Shown piece by piece: positions 1 through 6,659 of a stretch of 12,732 bases of DNA. Source of the DNA: Candidatus Zipacnadia bacterium (GTDB lineage Bacteria > Armatimonadota > Zipacnadia > Zipacnadales > Zipacnadaceae); assembly GCA_029821255.1 (NCBI GenBank), contig JALGTS010000008.1, positions 1 through 12,732 on the forward strand. The letters run 5' to 3'. Every line of letters begins with the position of its first letter. Positions within the stretch are counted from its first letter, which is position 1. The notes beneath the pieces were generated by a model that searched no databases, was not told the origin of the DNA, and saw only the letters and a list, made by a program, of their open reading frames with translations. Made by a program: the position numbers and the translations under genes.

Positions 1-1410
1 CTTTTTGCGCTCAACCTGCTTGATGCTATGAGTCAGCTCAGCGCCGTCACTGATAAAGCCCAAAGGCAGCGCCAGATCCATTGTTGGCCGAGAGATCTTT
101 GTCCCATCTTTATGTGTGACATCCACGTTGTATTCAATCGCGCCATTGCCAAAGATGTTCAGCTTCGGCATATCTACCTTCAGAATCCTACTATGGGAAC
201 TGGTGGCGCCCGCGGCATGAGACGTCAGGTACTGAGCCGTCAGTGGCTTGCCTTCAAGCTGAGTAGCCAATTGTGTATTATAGGTCGCAGTACGAGTGTT
301 AGCCTGGCGCTTGGTGATACGGCACAGCGAGAGATTGCCGTCAGCCCCCATGATTTCCCACGGCGTCTGCAGCAGCGAGGTGCGCACCTCAGCATCGGGC
401 TGCTTCTTCTGCTTGACCTGTTGGATCCGGTGTGAGAAGCTGGCCCCTGCCACGAGGTTGTCAAGGGGAGTGGAGAAGTCCAGAGTCTGCTTTGCCGAGG
501 CGACACCGTTGTTATCAACGACAGTACGTGTATAGTTAGTAGTGGCCTGGCCTCCGAACATTGCCAGCGGTGCTGCAATCGTCGTAGTCCGTGTGCGCTG
601 GGTGTTACCGTCAACAGTTTGCTTCGTCTCCGAGAAACCTAATTTGCCCTGGCCACCACTAAGCGCCAGAGGCAGATCAGCATTCAGCTTACGCACAAAT
701 TTATCCTTGATGCCGTTGTGCTCCTCAAAGTCGGAGAACGACAGCTTTCCAGTCGCCCCCATCATCGGCACACCCAGACTGGCTTCCGTGGTGCGCTGGT
801 GCAGTCCGAAGGGGTCCGGCGAATCGGTCCGCTGTAGCTTGGCCGCAACGTTATACCCACTACCCAGTCCGGACTCCAATGAAATAACTTCTGTAAGTAA
901 CTGGTCAATGCCCTGCCCTGGGGTGAACTTAGCTGATTCAATCCGCTTATACCCCAAGGTGCCAACGCTGCTGCCTGAACCAAAGCCCTGGGTCAAACTC
1001 AGTGTCTTGGTCTCTTGCCCGGAAAGCAGCATGTGGGTCAAATCCCGCACACTGTTTATCTCACGGGAGAAGCCGAAGTGGGTGCGGCTGGCCAACTCCA
1101 GGGAAAGACTATCCGTGAGCTCACGCTGGATGCCGCTACCGACCAGTGCATCTTTGCGGGGAACGACCGACTCGCTGAAGCTGCGGCGCAGTTTCAGCTC
1201 AGGGCTAACTACGAACTCCATCTCGTACTGAGTTGGATCACTACTCTGCCCTCTGGCCCAAGCGCCGTCAGCCGCGATCACGCTCTCCAGCAACCCACCG
1301 GTTGGGTAGAATTTCTCCACCGTAGCCGGCTCTCCCCAAGCCCCGCTTAACGATACGCTCAGCGCCAGCAAACCGCAGAACATCAATTGTAGCAAGCTAT
1401 ATTTTCGCAT
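1..1410 (-). CDS. Large exported beta-repeat protein, unknown function (5' part only)
   Basis: On the complementary strand an uninterrupted frame of 470 codons runs from an ATG at 1410-1408 to the left edge with no stop, so the C-terminus lies outside the window. Residues 1-26 form a signal peptide: basic MRKY, a hydrophobic stretch, then SGAWG with possible cleavage before EPAT. From about residue 135 the chain is a series of degenerate units of about 34 residues. Each is a polar/hydrophobic alternating strand, a Pro followed by a hydrophobic residue, a Gly-containing turn, a second alternating strand and a polar loop. The Pro falls at residues 215, 247, 281, 315, 350, 415 and 449. The pattern fits beta-hairpins, either of an outer-membrane barrel or of an extracellular repeat protein. 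I recognise no family. There is only a weak purine-rich RBS (GAAGAAGA). Inference: secreted or outer-membrane. Being a gene is near certain; the function is unknown. Confidence 0.88.
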   Translation of the reverse strand, partial: MRKYSLLQLMFCGLLALSVSLSGAWGEPATVEKFYPTGGLLESVIAADGAWARGQSSDPTQYEMEFVVSPELKLRRSFSESVVPRKDALVGSGIQRELTDSLSLELASRTHFGFSREINSVRDLTHMLLSGQETKTLSLTQGFGSGSSVGTLGYKRIESAKFTPGQGIDQLLTEVISLESGLGSGYNVAAKLQRTDSPDPFGLHQRTTEASLGVPMMGATGKLSFSDFEEHNGIKDKFVRKLNADLPLALSGGQGKLGFSETKQTVDGNTQRTRTTTIAAPLAMFGGQATTNYTRTVVDNNGVASAKQTLDFSTPLDNLVAGASFSHRIQQVKQKKQPDAEVRTSLLQTPWEIMGADGNLSLCRITKRQANTRTATYNTQLATQLEGKPLTAQYLTSHAAGATSSHSRILKVDMPKLNIFGNGAIEYNVDVTHKDGTKISRPTMDLALPLGFISDGAELTHSIKQVERKK

Positions 1411-1481
1411 AGCAGACGTCTTCTTCGCCGACCGTGACCAAGTAACCAATTCTGCTGTCTATATAAACAAATTACCCGGCT

Positions 1482-1542
1482 CTAATGTTTCACCTATTTA
1501 CCTACCTATTTAGACAAACCACTTCCCCCTAATGTTTCACCT
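1482..1542. repeat. Direct-repeat cluster upstream of the leftward gene
   Basis: The 14-mer CTAATGTTTCACCT occurs exactly at 1482-1495 and 1529-1542, 47 bp start to start. Between the copies, ACCTATTTA occurs at 1492-1500 and 1504-1512, 12 bp apart. The cluster lies 72-132 bp upstream of the start of the minus-strand exported gene, a plausible place for regulator binding sites. Read on the minus strand the long repeat is AGGTGAAACATTAG. No regulator is identified. Confidence 0.5.
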
Positions 1543-1695
1543 GAATTCAAAGTAATTCACAGCTAACATCCTTCGGCTTAGGCCATCTACCCTAAAAACA
1601 AGCCGTAACTAAATTAGTATATCATTATTATACCCACATGCCAAGGCCTTTAAGTCTCTCCATTCAAGGCAATCAATCTTATGGCAATCAGCAAT

Positions 1696-1707
1696 AAGTA
1701 TATACTT
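1696..1707. repeat. Perfect 12-bp palindrome
   Basis: AAGTATATACTT is its own reverse complement. It lies in the AT-rich intergenic region about 180 bp upstream of the nifU-like promoter. It could be an operator half-site pair, but a 12-bp AT-rich palindrome can also arise by chance. Confidence 0.3.
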
Positions 1708-1887
1708 TCCTCAAAGTCCCATCTCCAGCTTTTTCACCCAACATTTTTGCCAGAATGGATCTCAGAGTAGTTTTTCCATTCATTTGATTGATTGGCACTT
1801 GCTGTTTAGATCTTAACATTACATTACTTTACTTTCATCGGCTATACAATACGTGACGTGTGCCACTGTTAGCCAATGAGATACGGG

Positions 1888-1916
1888 TTGACATTGATAA
1901 CCCAACTCCCTACAAT
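1888..1916 (+). promoter_or_regulatory. Sigma70-type promoter of the nifU-like/transaldolase genes
   Basis: The -35 box TTGACA (1888-1893, perfect consensus) is followed after exactly 17 nt by TACAAT (1911-1916, five of six). Transcription should begin near 1923, about 36 nt before the ATG at 1959. The position of this promoter rules against the longer GTG start at 1860 for the downstream gene. Confidence 0.8.
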
Positions 1917-1958
1917 GTTCATAGTAGCCTACAAAACAACCAAAAAGCGAGTGATTTG

Positions 1959-2189
1959 ATGCTGCAAGAGCAACAAGTAAACGAGGTGCTCCAGCAGGTA
2001 CGAGCTAATTTACAGGCCCACGGCGGAGATGTAGAACTGGTAGCGGTCAGCGAAGACGGGGTGGTCAGCGTGCGCTTGCAGGGCGCTTGTAAGGGCTGCC
2101 CCATGGCCCAGCAGACCCTCAAAATGGGCATTGAGGCCGCACTTAAAGAACAGTTGCCCGAAGTGCAGTCTGTCCAAGCTGTTGACTAA
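1959..2189 (+). CDS. NifU C-terminal-domain protein (Fe-S cluster scaffold/carrier)
   Basis: This 76-residue protein consists of a single NifU C-terminal domain, beginning MLQEQQVNEVLQQVRANL. It carries the family hallmarks: LQAHGGDVELV, the phrase VRLQGACKGCPMAQQTLKMGIE with its CxxC pair, and the closing PEVQSVQAVD. Small Nfu-type proteins hold or pass on a 4Fe-4S cluster, bridging it between subunits through the CxxC cysteines, and help mature Fe-S enzymes in the cytoplasm. The ATG at 1959 is chosen because the promoter at 1888-1916 lies inside the longer open frame (GTG at 1860), because homology starts here, and because the upstream residues do not look like the family. The RBS is weak. 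The transaldolase follows after 27 nt and is probably co-transcribed. No IscS, SufB or other Fe-S genes lie nearby. Confidence 0.9.
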   Translation: MLQEQQVNEVLQQVRANLQAHGGDVELVAVSEDGVVSVRLQGACKGCPMAQQTLKMGIEAALKEQLPEVQSVQAVD

Positions 2190-2216
2190 TTTTTCTCTGC
2201 GCGGGAGGTAGCCAGC

Positions 2217-2876
2217 ATGAAGATCTTTGTGGATACAGCTAACATTGACGATATCCGCAAGGCCAACGATTGGGGTATCATTGATGGAGTGACCACTAAT
2301 CCAACCTTGGCCGGGAGGGAAGGCCGCCCGTTTCGGGAGATAGTTGAAGAGATTTGCGAGATAATGGGCAACCGCCCCGTCAGTGCTGAGGTAGTTGCCA
2401 CTGATACCGAGGGCATACTCAAAGAGGCGCGTGAGGTCGCCTCATGGGCCAGCAATGTGGTTGTCAAGATCCCACTTATTCCCGATGGGATCAAGGCAAT
2501 TACTGTGCTTAGTCAAGAGGGCATTAAGGTCAACTGCACACTGTGTTTCTCACCGGCCCAAGCCTTGCTTGCTGCTAAGGCAGGTGCCACCTATGTTTCT
2601 CCCTTTATTGGACGCCTGGACGATATTGGCCATGACGGAATGGAGGTCGTAGCCCTGATCAAGCAGATCCTGGATAACTACGACAACCTACATACTCAGA
2701 TAATCACCTCCAGTATCCGCCACGTCCGTCACTTCGTCCGCGCCGCCCTGGTCGGCTCGCATGTGGCCACAGTACCCTTCACCGTGCTGGAGCAGTGCTT
2801 CCACCACGCGCTAACCGACATCGGCTTGCGACGCTTCTTGGCCGATTGGGAGAAGGCCGGCTTGAGTATATTCTGA
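2217..2876 (+). CDS. tal: Transaldolase, fructose-6-phosphate aldolase-like class
   Basis: The protein has 219 residues, the usual length for the small TalC/FSA class. It starts MKIFVDTANIDDIRKANDWG, has the IDGVTTNPTL signature near residues 22-31, and the Schiff-base lysine K84 in VVVKIPLIPDG. The conserved NCTLCFSPAQALLAAKAGA and YVSPFIGRLDDIGHDG segments form the rest of the TIM-barrel active site. These enzymes transfer dihydroxyacetone units between sugar phosphates in the non-oxidative pentose phosphate pathway; a few members act instead as fructose-6-phosphate aldolases. Sequence alone does not separate the two activities with certainty, but most members of this subgroup are annotated as transaldolases. 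The RBS GGGAGG lies 8 nt before the ATG. It sits 27 nt after the NifU-like gene in the same transcript. Confidence 0.95.
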   Translation: MKIFVDTANIDDIRKANDWGIIDGVTTNPTLAGREGRPFREIVEEICEIMGNRPVSAEVVATDTEGILKEAREVASWASNVVVKIPLIPDGIKAITVLSQEGIKVNCTLCFSPAQALLAAKAGATYVSPFIGRLDDIGHDGMEVVALIKQILDNYDNLHTQIITSSIRHVRHFVRAALVGSHVATVPFTVLEQCFHHALTDIGLRRFLADWEKAGLSIF

Positions 2877-2924
2877 GCACAACATCAGCGAGTAGCCAAG
2901 CCGAGGCACCCGGTATATTTTTTG

Positions 2925-2952
2925 TTAAGCTTTGTACAGCAATAAAGCTTAA
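2925..2952. repeat. Perfect 9-bp inverted repeat between tal and the barrel gene
   Basis: TTAAGCTTT (2925-2933) and AAAGCTTAA (2944-2952) are exact reverse complements separated by 10 nt. There is no T-run afterwards and the arms are AT-rich, so an intrinsic terminator is unlikely. The dyad looks more like an operator or a processing hairpin in the 132-nt gap before the exported barrel gene. Confidence 0.45.
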
Positions 2953-3008
2953 TTCTGCCAAAAGCTGGAAGGTACGCCACCAAATTAGCCCTTAGGAGGA
3001 AAGTTCAG

Positions 3009-3905
3009 ATGAAACATTTGGCAACTGTGGTAACTGTCGTAGTGTTGTTGCTGGCCAGTAGCCTCGCCTTCGCTCAGTATACCACTACGGTGCTCATTGA
3101 AGGTGTCGGGTTAGTGCCTGCCCGCCAGATGGGTATGGGCGCCGTGGGAGTTGCGGCTGCTGACGATGCTGGCGCGATCAACTATAACCCAGCCAACCTC
3201 GCCTCCCTGAATATCGCGCCACCGCCCGGGATGTACTCTCAGTATGACCCGTATGCTAAGCCCTGGAACTGGCAGATAGCCGGCACTGCCGAGGTCAGTG
3301 GCGACCTGGATTTCTGGGGCATCCACCTGGCCGGCACTAACCCTCAGAGCGATTGGGGTGTGGGTGCTTCGTACCAGTCAATATCGCCGTCCAGCGAGTC
3401 CCACTGGTGGCTGGCGGGTACTGGCGCTCAACTAGGCAGTAGCAACTGGCAATGGGGAGTATCGGTGATGGATGCTGACCTCTACGGCGGGAAGACTACT
3501 TTCAATGTCGGCCTACTGTACACCCGGCAGTTGCCTGGCAGCCTGCCACTGCGCATCGGCCTCACCGCCGAAGATGTGACCGACGAGCTTAACATCGGCC
3601 CGTTTTTCAATGTCGGCATAGCCTATTCTCTGACAGTCGCAGGTGACCAGCAACTACTGCTGGCGGCCGACCTACTTGACGCCACCGACGAGCTCAACAG
3701 CATCGTCAACGCAGGAGTGGAGTTCCAGCCCTGTGCCAACTGGGCCATCCGTGGCGGCGTGATCGACATTGACGATTCCAGCAATGCCACCGCCGGCATT
3801 GGATACCATAGTGGTGCTTGGCAGGTGGATGTGGCCTGGCAAGAATCGTCTAGCAGCAGTCGCAAAGACGAGATAGCCGCCACCTGCTCATATGTGCTCA
3901 AGTAG
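3009..3905 (+). CDS. Outer-membrane beta-barrel-like protein
   Basis: A 298-residue protein with a clear Sec signal peptide: MKHLA, a hydrophobic core, then SSLAFA with cleavage before QYTTT at residue 23. The mature N-terminus has the phrase ARQMGMGAVGVAAADDAGAINYNPANLASL (residues about 38-67). This resembles the start of PorV/UPF0164/FadL-like barrels, where a similar stretch contains a Gly-rich segment and YNPAxL. The rest is alternating polar/hydrophobic strands rich in Gly, Trp and Tyr (WGVGASYQS, NVGLLYTRQL, FFNVGIAYSL, NAGVEFQP), with polar turns about every 10-15 residues, and the chain ends CSYVLK. Inference: an outer-membrane barrel, substrate unknown. The start is set by AGGAGG at 2994-2999, 9 nt before the ATG. 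It is followed by a terminator-like hairpin. It may be co-transcribed with tal or controlled at the dyad 2925-2952. Confidence 0.85.
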   Translation: MKHLATVVTVVVLLLASSLAFAQYTTTVLIEGVGLVPARQMGMGAVGVAAADDAGAINYNPANLASLNIAPPPGMYSQYDPYAKPWNWQIAGTAEVSGDLDFWGIHLAGTNPQSDWGVGASYQSISPSSESHWWLAGTGAQLGSSNWQWGVSVMDADLYGGKTTFNVGLLYTRQLPGSLPLRIGLTAEDVTDELNIGPFFNVGIAYSLTVAGDQQLLLAADLLDATDELNSIVNAGVEFQPCANWAIRGGVIDIDDSSNATAGIGYHSGAWQVDVAWQESSSSSRKDEIAATCSYVLK

Positions 3906-3930
3906 CATAACCGCGCTGCCCAATTGTAGC

Positions 3931-3990
3931 GAGCAAGCCACTCCATGATGTACCGGCCACGGGAGTGGGTGGCTTGCTCTGTTTTGCTTC
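3931..3990 (+). terminator. Probable Rho-independent terminator after the barrel gene
   Basis: GAGCAAGCCAC (3931-3941) pairs perfectly over 11 bp with GTGGCTTGCTC (3969-3979). The loop can add a competing stem, CCACTCC (3938-3944) with GGAGTGG (3962-3968). A T-rich tail TGTTTTGCTT follows. It lies 26 nt after the stop codon of the barrel gene. Confidence 0.7.
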
Positions 3991-4134
3991 ATACACAGAT
4001 AAATTTCAGCTGCACCGCTGCTGGGGCAGGGAAAAGCACTTCCTGCACAGTATTCGGTGTCCCACAGAGCCGCTCCGCAGCTATATCTTACGTTGCTTAT
4101 GCTGGCAACAACATCCCATAACTTGATCCCAAAC

Positions 4135-4163
4135 TTGACTTCACGAGGGCTAAAAGCTATACT
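4135..4163 (+). promoter_or_regulatory. Sigma70-type promoter of the Pro-rich exported protein
   Basis: TTGACT (4135-4140) and TATACT (4158-4163), each one mismatch from consensus, are separated by exactly 17 nt. Transcription should start near 4170, about 46 nt before the ATG at 4216. The stretch 3991-4134, between the terminator and this promoter, shows nothing else I can identify. Confidence 0.72.
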
Positions 4164-4215
4164 ACACAGTAGGCCATAGCCAGTTTAAGCTCACCGGTAG
4201 CGAGGGAAGACAGCT

Positions 4216-5628
4216 ATGAATAACAAACGACGCGCGATTATCATCTTATCCAGCGTGGCAATCATAGGCGTTCTTACCCTCATCATAGCCACACACCCTC
4301 TGGCCCAGCAGCCCCCGGTGTCCCCCCCCACGCCTGGCGGTGAGCCACCTGCGGCGCCACCTACACCCGGCGGGGCACCACCAATGGCGCCATCTATGCC
4401 CAGCGGTGGGCCACCTATGCCAGTAGGAGCTCTACCAGGTATGATGGGTCCAGGTATGATGGGTCCAGGTATGGTGGGCGCCGGAGGCGCGGGCGTCGGC
4501 ACCACTAACCTGCGCTGGGAAGAACACAAGATGCCCGAAGAGAAGACGATGACCTACCCGGAGTGGCTGGATAGAGAAGGTCGGCGTCCTGTCGCAATAC
4601 CGAGGTGGTTCCTGCGTGAGGAGGACGGAAAACCCAAACAATATACCGATGCCCAATGGCATCAGCTTTATGCTCTTTACACCGGCGTGAAAGAAGAACC
4701 GGGTGCGCCCGGCAGTAAGCTTAGCAGAGAGATTCAAAAACAACTTGCAGTACAACAGAAAGAGGCCAAGCTACCTCGGCTTATCTACGAGGCTGGCTTG
4801 GATCATTTCTACTTTCGGGTTACTTACCCAACATACAATATCGGTCAGGTCACCGAAGCCGGCACCACTATCTCCCTGGATGCCATAATGCAGGTCCCCG
4901 AGTCATTCAGCCGCAACTATGGCGAGTGGGTGCGTAAGAGATTGGCTCCCTATAGCAATCCCGGTCCCAATCGGACTGACTTCTACCTCGTCACCTACCA
5001 GCGGGGCTATTGGCGCCCCTATCACTTCCAGTTACTGCCCGAAACTATCAGTGAGCTTAATCAGCTCTGGGCCGGCAATACCATTAAACTGGAACTGTTG
5101 GACAAATCTGGGGCTGTGATTGCCTCCCAGACCCAACCGGCAGGCCATAGTGCTGAGACTATGAGCGAGATCGCCTACCCGCCGGAGATCGATCTTAACC
5201 CCGGCTATGAATATCTCACCGAGGCCCAGCAGATTGATTTCGCCGGCAACAAGCTCCCGATTCACAACATCCACGGCTGGCGCTACAGCTTCAGCTTCAA
5301 CCTTAGTCTGGAGCAGCTTGCCCGGCTACACAAAGTCCGTGTTCAGTTGCTTGATATTGACGGCGAGGTGCGTTCGGAGAGTACCATCGTGGGCACGAGC
5401 AAAGCACCTTATGCCGGCACATTGGGTGGAGGCCGTGCTGCAGCACCGACCGGACCTCCATCTGCGGGCATGCTGCCTACCGTCCCAGGCGTTGCACCAC
5501 CCGTTGGGCCACCCGGGCCTTCTGGGGCCCAATTCGGTCCTCCTACTCCGGCAGGCCCTCCTGGCCCCAGTGCTCCGATAGCTAATTTGCCGCCACCGCC
5601 ACCACCGCCTGTTCCCACTCGCCCGTAA
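4216..5628 (+). CDS. Exported protein with Pro/Gly/Met-rich ends and a duplicated central motif
   Basis: This 470-residue protein starts MNNKRRAIIILSSV: a short basic head, a hydrophobic stretch at about 8-25, then HPLAQQPP. That is either a cleaved signal peptide (before QQ at 31) or a membrane anchor. Residues 33-93 are low-complexity: three 11-residue units (PPTPGGEPPAA, PPTPGGAPPMA, PSMPSGGPPMP), then GMMGPGMMGPGM. Residues about 98-395 look folded, with W, Y and charged residues. They contain two related segments, near 264-307 and 354-391, sharing aromatic-WR-aromatic, LxQL and a (V/L)xLLDxxGxV phrase. Residues about 400-470 are again Pro/Gly-rich, ending in a run of prolines and PTRP. 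I recognise no family. Inference: a cell-envelope or surface protein whose Pro-rich tails span the wall or mediate contacts. The RBS is AGGGAAGA. It has its own promoter. Certainly a gene; function unknown. Confidence 0.88.
   Translation: MNNKRRAIIILSSVAIIGVLTLIIATHPLAQQPPVSPPTPGGEPPAAPPTPGGAPPMAPSMPSGGPPMPVGALPGMMGPGMMGPGMVGAGGAGVGTTNLRWEEHKMPEEKTMTYPEWLDREGRRPVAIPRWFLREEDGKPKQYTDAQWHQLYALYTGVKEEPGAPGSKLSREIQKQLAVQQKEAKLPRLIYEAGLDHFYFRVTYPTYNIGQVTEAGTTISLDAIMQVPESFSRNYGEWVRKRLAPYSNPGPNRTDFYLVTYQRGYWRPYHFQLLPETISELNQLWAGNTIKLELLDKSGAVIASQTQPAGHSAETMSEIAYPPEIDLNPGYEYLTEAQQIDFAGNKLPIHNIHGWRYSFSFNLSLEQLARLHKVRVQLLDIDGEVRSESTIVGTSKAPYAGTLGGGRAAAPTGPPSAGMLPTVPGVAPPVGPPGPSGAQFGPPTPAGPPGPSAPIANLPPPPPPPVPTRP
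4324..4479 (+). repeat. In-frame tandem repeats encoding the Pro/Met-rich segment
   Basis: Three 33-bp units at 4324-4422 encode 11-residue Pro/Gly repeats and are diverged in DNA. Close behind, the 15-bp unit CCAGGTATGATGGGT occurs at 4435-4449 and 4450-4464 identically, and at 4465-4479 with two changes. The identical short copies suggest recent slippage, so length variation between strains is possible. Confidence 0.75.
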
Positions 5629-5858
5629 CAGGTACTGATCCTGCTATCCTACAGGGAGTCAACAGTAGCTACGTGCCTCCTGTTACTCACGAGAGCTGCG
5701 GCGAGTGATCGTCTTCCTCACCAGACTTGACCGTTACGCAACTGACGTTAGTTGGTCACAGTACCCACATAAGTCGGCTACGACAAGGGGAAGGAATCAC
5801 ACGAAGCAGCCATGAATAGTTGTTGTTAGCCACCAAGACTTAGAACTACTACAAGTAC

Positions 5859-5866
5859 GGGAGGGG
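5859..5866 (+). promoter_or_regulatory. Strong Shine-Dalgarno sequence with ambiguous partner start
   Basis: GGGAGGGG lies 15 nt (measured from GGAGG) before the ATG at 5880 that opens the long helical protein, which is longer than usual. It lies only 4 nt before another ATG at 5869 in a different frame. That ATG opens a 19-codon frame ending at 5928, where its TGA overlaps in-frame Met16 (ATG 5925) of the long protein. Confidence 0.5.
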
Positions 5867-5879
5867 TGATGACACTCAA

Positions 5880-6659
5880 ATGGACCTGGACATTCTCAGC
5901 CAATATGGCCGCCAAGTGGCAACAATGATCAACGCCACTACCAGTTCAGATGTAGAGGAAGCCCTGAATCGGCTGGTACAAGATGAACAGTGGGATCTCC
6001 TCAGCCACCTCTTGCCAATAGCCACTGAACTGGCGGCACGGCGGATGGTTGATCGGCTTCTGGAACACAACCAGTATGAAACCTTGGCACTGGTTGCCTG
6101 CTTGCGTCGCCAGCTGCGCCAACCAGGTCTGGAGGCCGCTACCGGAGGTCCAAGTCGACTAATACTGCGAGACTTCGAAGCGGAAGACGACACCGGAGGC
6201 GTCCCCGAACACATTATGGCCGAGGCCCAGGAGATATCGGCCAGTGCTGCCCAGCGCCGAGAGATAGCCCGCCGCAAAGCAGTTCAAGTTGACCACGACC
6301 CGATTCGCGACTTGATTATCAAGCAACTCGCTGCACGTCTCCCCGACCCCCGTGCAGGCCAAGCTCTGCTGACCATTGCAAAAGTCTGTCCCTTCCCTCA
6401 TACCCAGCGAGAGGCAGCTATGAAGCTGGCTAACCACAAGCAATGGATCCAGCAGCTGGCCCGCACCCAGTGTACCGGTGATATGATCGCTATCAGCAAC
6501 GCGGCCCGCCTGCAAGCGGTAACTCAGAATATCGCCCAAGCCATGAGCCAATACCTGACCCAGTTGCAACAGAGCCGCGACGAGGCTGCCCTCCGCTTCA
6601 TCGCCGAGAACCATCCCGACCATGAAGTGAGGCAGATCGCCTACGCTGCGCTGCCTTGA
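5880..6659 (+). CDS. Alpha-helical (HEAT-like) protein of unknown function
   Basis: A predicted 259-residue cytoplasmic protein with no signal peptide or membrane segment. Residues about 1-82 are consecutive amphipathic helices (VEEALNRLVQDEQWDLLSHL, ARRMVDRLLEHNQYETLALV). Residues 83-110 are an acidic, Gly-containing linker. Residues about 110-259 are helices again, ending DEAALRFIAENHPDHEVRQIAYAAL, a phrase typical of HEAT/armadillo-like units. Such folds usually bind proteins, so a scaffold or adaptor role is an inference only. The start is uncertain: the first ATG (5880) is far from the strong SD, and Met16 (5925) is an alternative. The -35 box of the kinase promoter overlaps its stop codon. 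There is no obvious promoter in the 250-nt gap upstream. That gap holds only a weak inverted repeat, GTAACAGG/CCTGTTAC at 5625-5632 and 5679-5686. Confidence 0.8.
   Translation: MDLDILSQYGRQVATMINATTSSDVEEALNRLVQDEQWDLLSHLLPIATELAARRMVDRLLEHNQYETLALVACLRRQLRQPGLEAATGGPSRLILRDFEAEDDTGGVPEHIMAEAQEISASAAQRREIARRKAVQVDHDPIRDLIIKQLAARLPDPRAGQALLTIAKVCPFPHTQREAAMKLANHKQWIQQLARTQCTGDMIAISNAARLQAVTQNIAQAMSQYLTQLQQSRDEAALRFIAENHPDHEVRQIAYAALP

Larger units (their letters stand above)
1411..1887. promoter_or_regulatory. AT-rich divergent regulatory region
   Basis: This stretch of about 480 nt separates the minus-strand exported protein from the rightward nifU-like gene and is clearly more AT-rich than the coding DNA. 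I see no credible gene in it. It holds a 14-bp direct repeat (1482-1495 and 1529-1542), a 9-bp direct repeat (1492-1500 and 1504-1512), an 8-bp direct repeat GGCAATCA (1668-1675 and 1683-1690), a perfect 12-bp palindrome AAGTATATACTT (1696-1707), and a short inverted repeat CGGCTT/AAGCCG (1574-1579 and 1600-1605). I found no convincing -35/-10 pair for the minus-strand gene. Confidence 0.55.

Noticed and set aside
542..1231. Rightward 229-codon open frame
   Set aside because: It is antisense to the continuous 470-codon leftward frame, which has a signal peptide and regular repeats. Its own translation has no recognisable features.
1482..1542. CRISPR-like repeat
   Set aside because: There are only two copies of a 14-bp unit, too short and too few for an array, and no cas genes are present.
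1574..1605. Hairpin CGGCTT/AAGCCG as a terminator or riboswitch
   Set aside because: The stem is short, there is no T-run on either strand, no gene ends into it, and no riboswitch core is recognisable.
1766..1820. Alternative promoter upstream of the nifU-like gene, such as TTGGCA-N16-TAACAT, or a sigma54 site
   Set aside because: The match is poor compared with TTGACA-N17-TACAAT at 1888-1916, and the GG/GC spacing needed for sigma54 is absent.
4191..4529. Leftward Pro/Gly-rich open frame
   Set aside because: It is the antisense of GC-rich low-complexity repeats in the Pro-rich exported protein; long open frames on both strands are expected there.
5625..5686. Inverted repeat GTAACAGG/CCTGTTAC as terminator of the Pro-rich gene
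   Set aside because: The arms are 8 bp with a 46-nt loop and no T-tail; it also overlaps the stop codon. Too weak to call.
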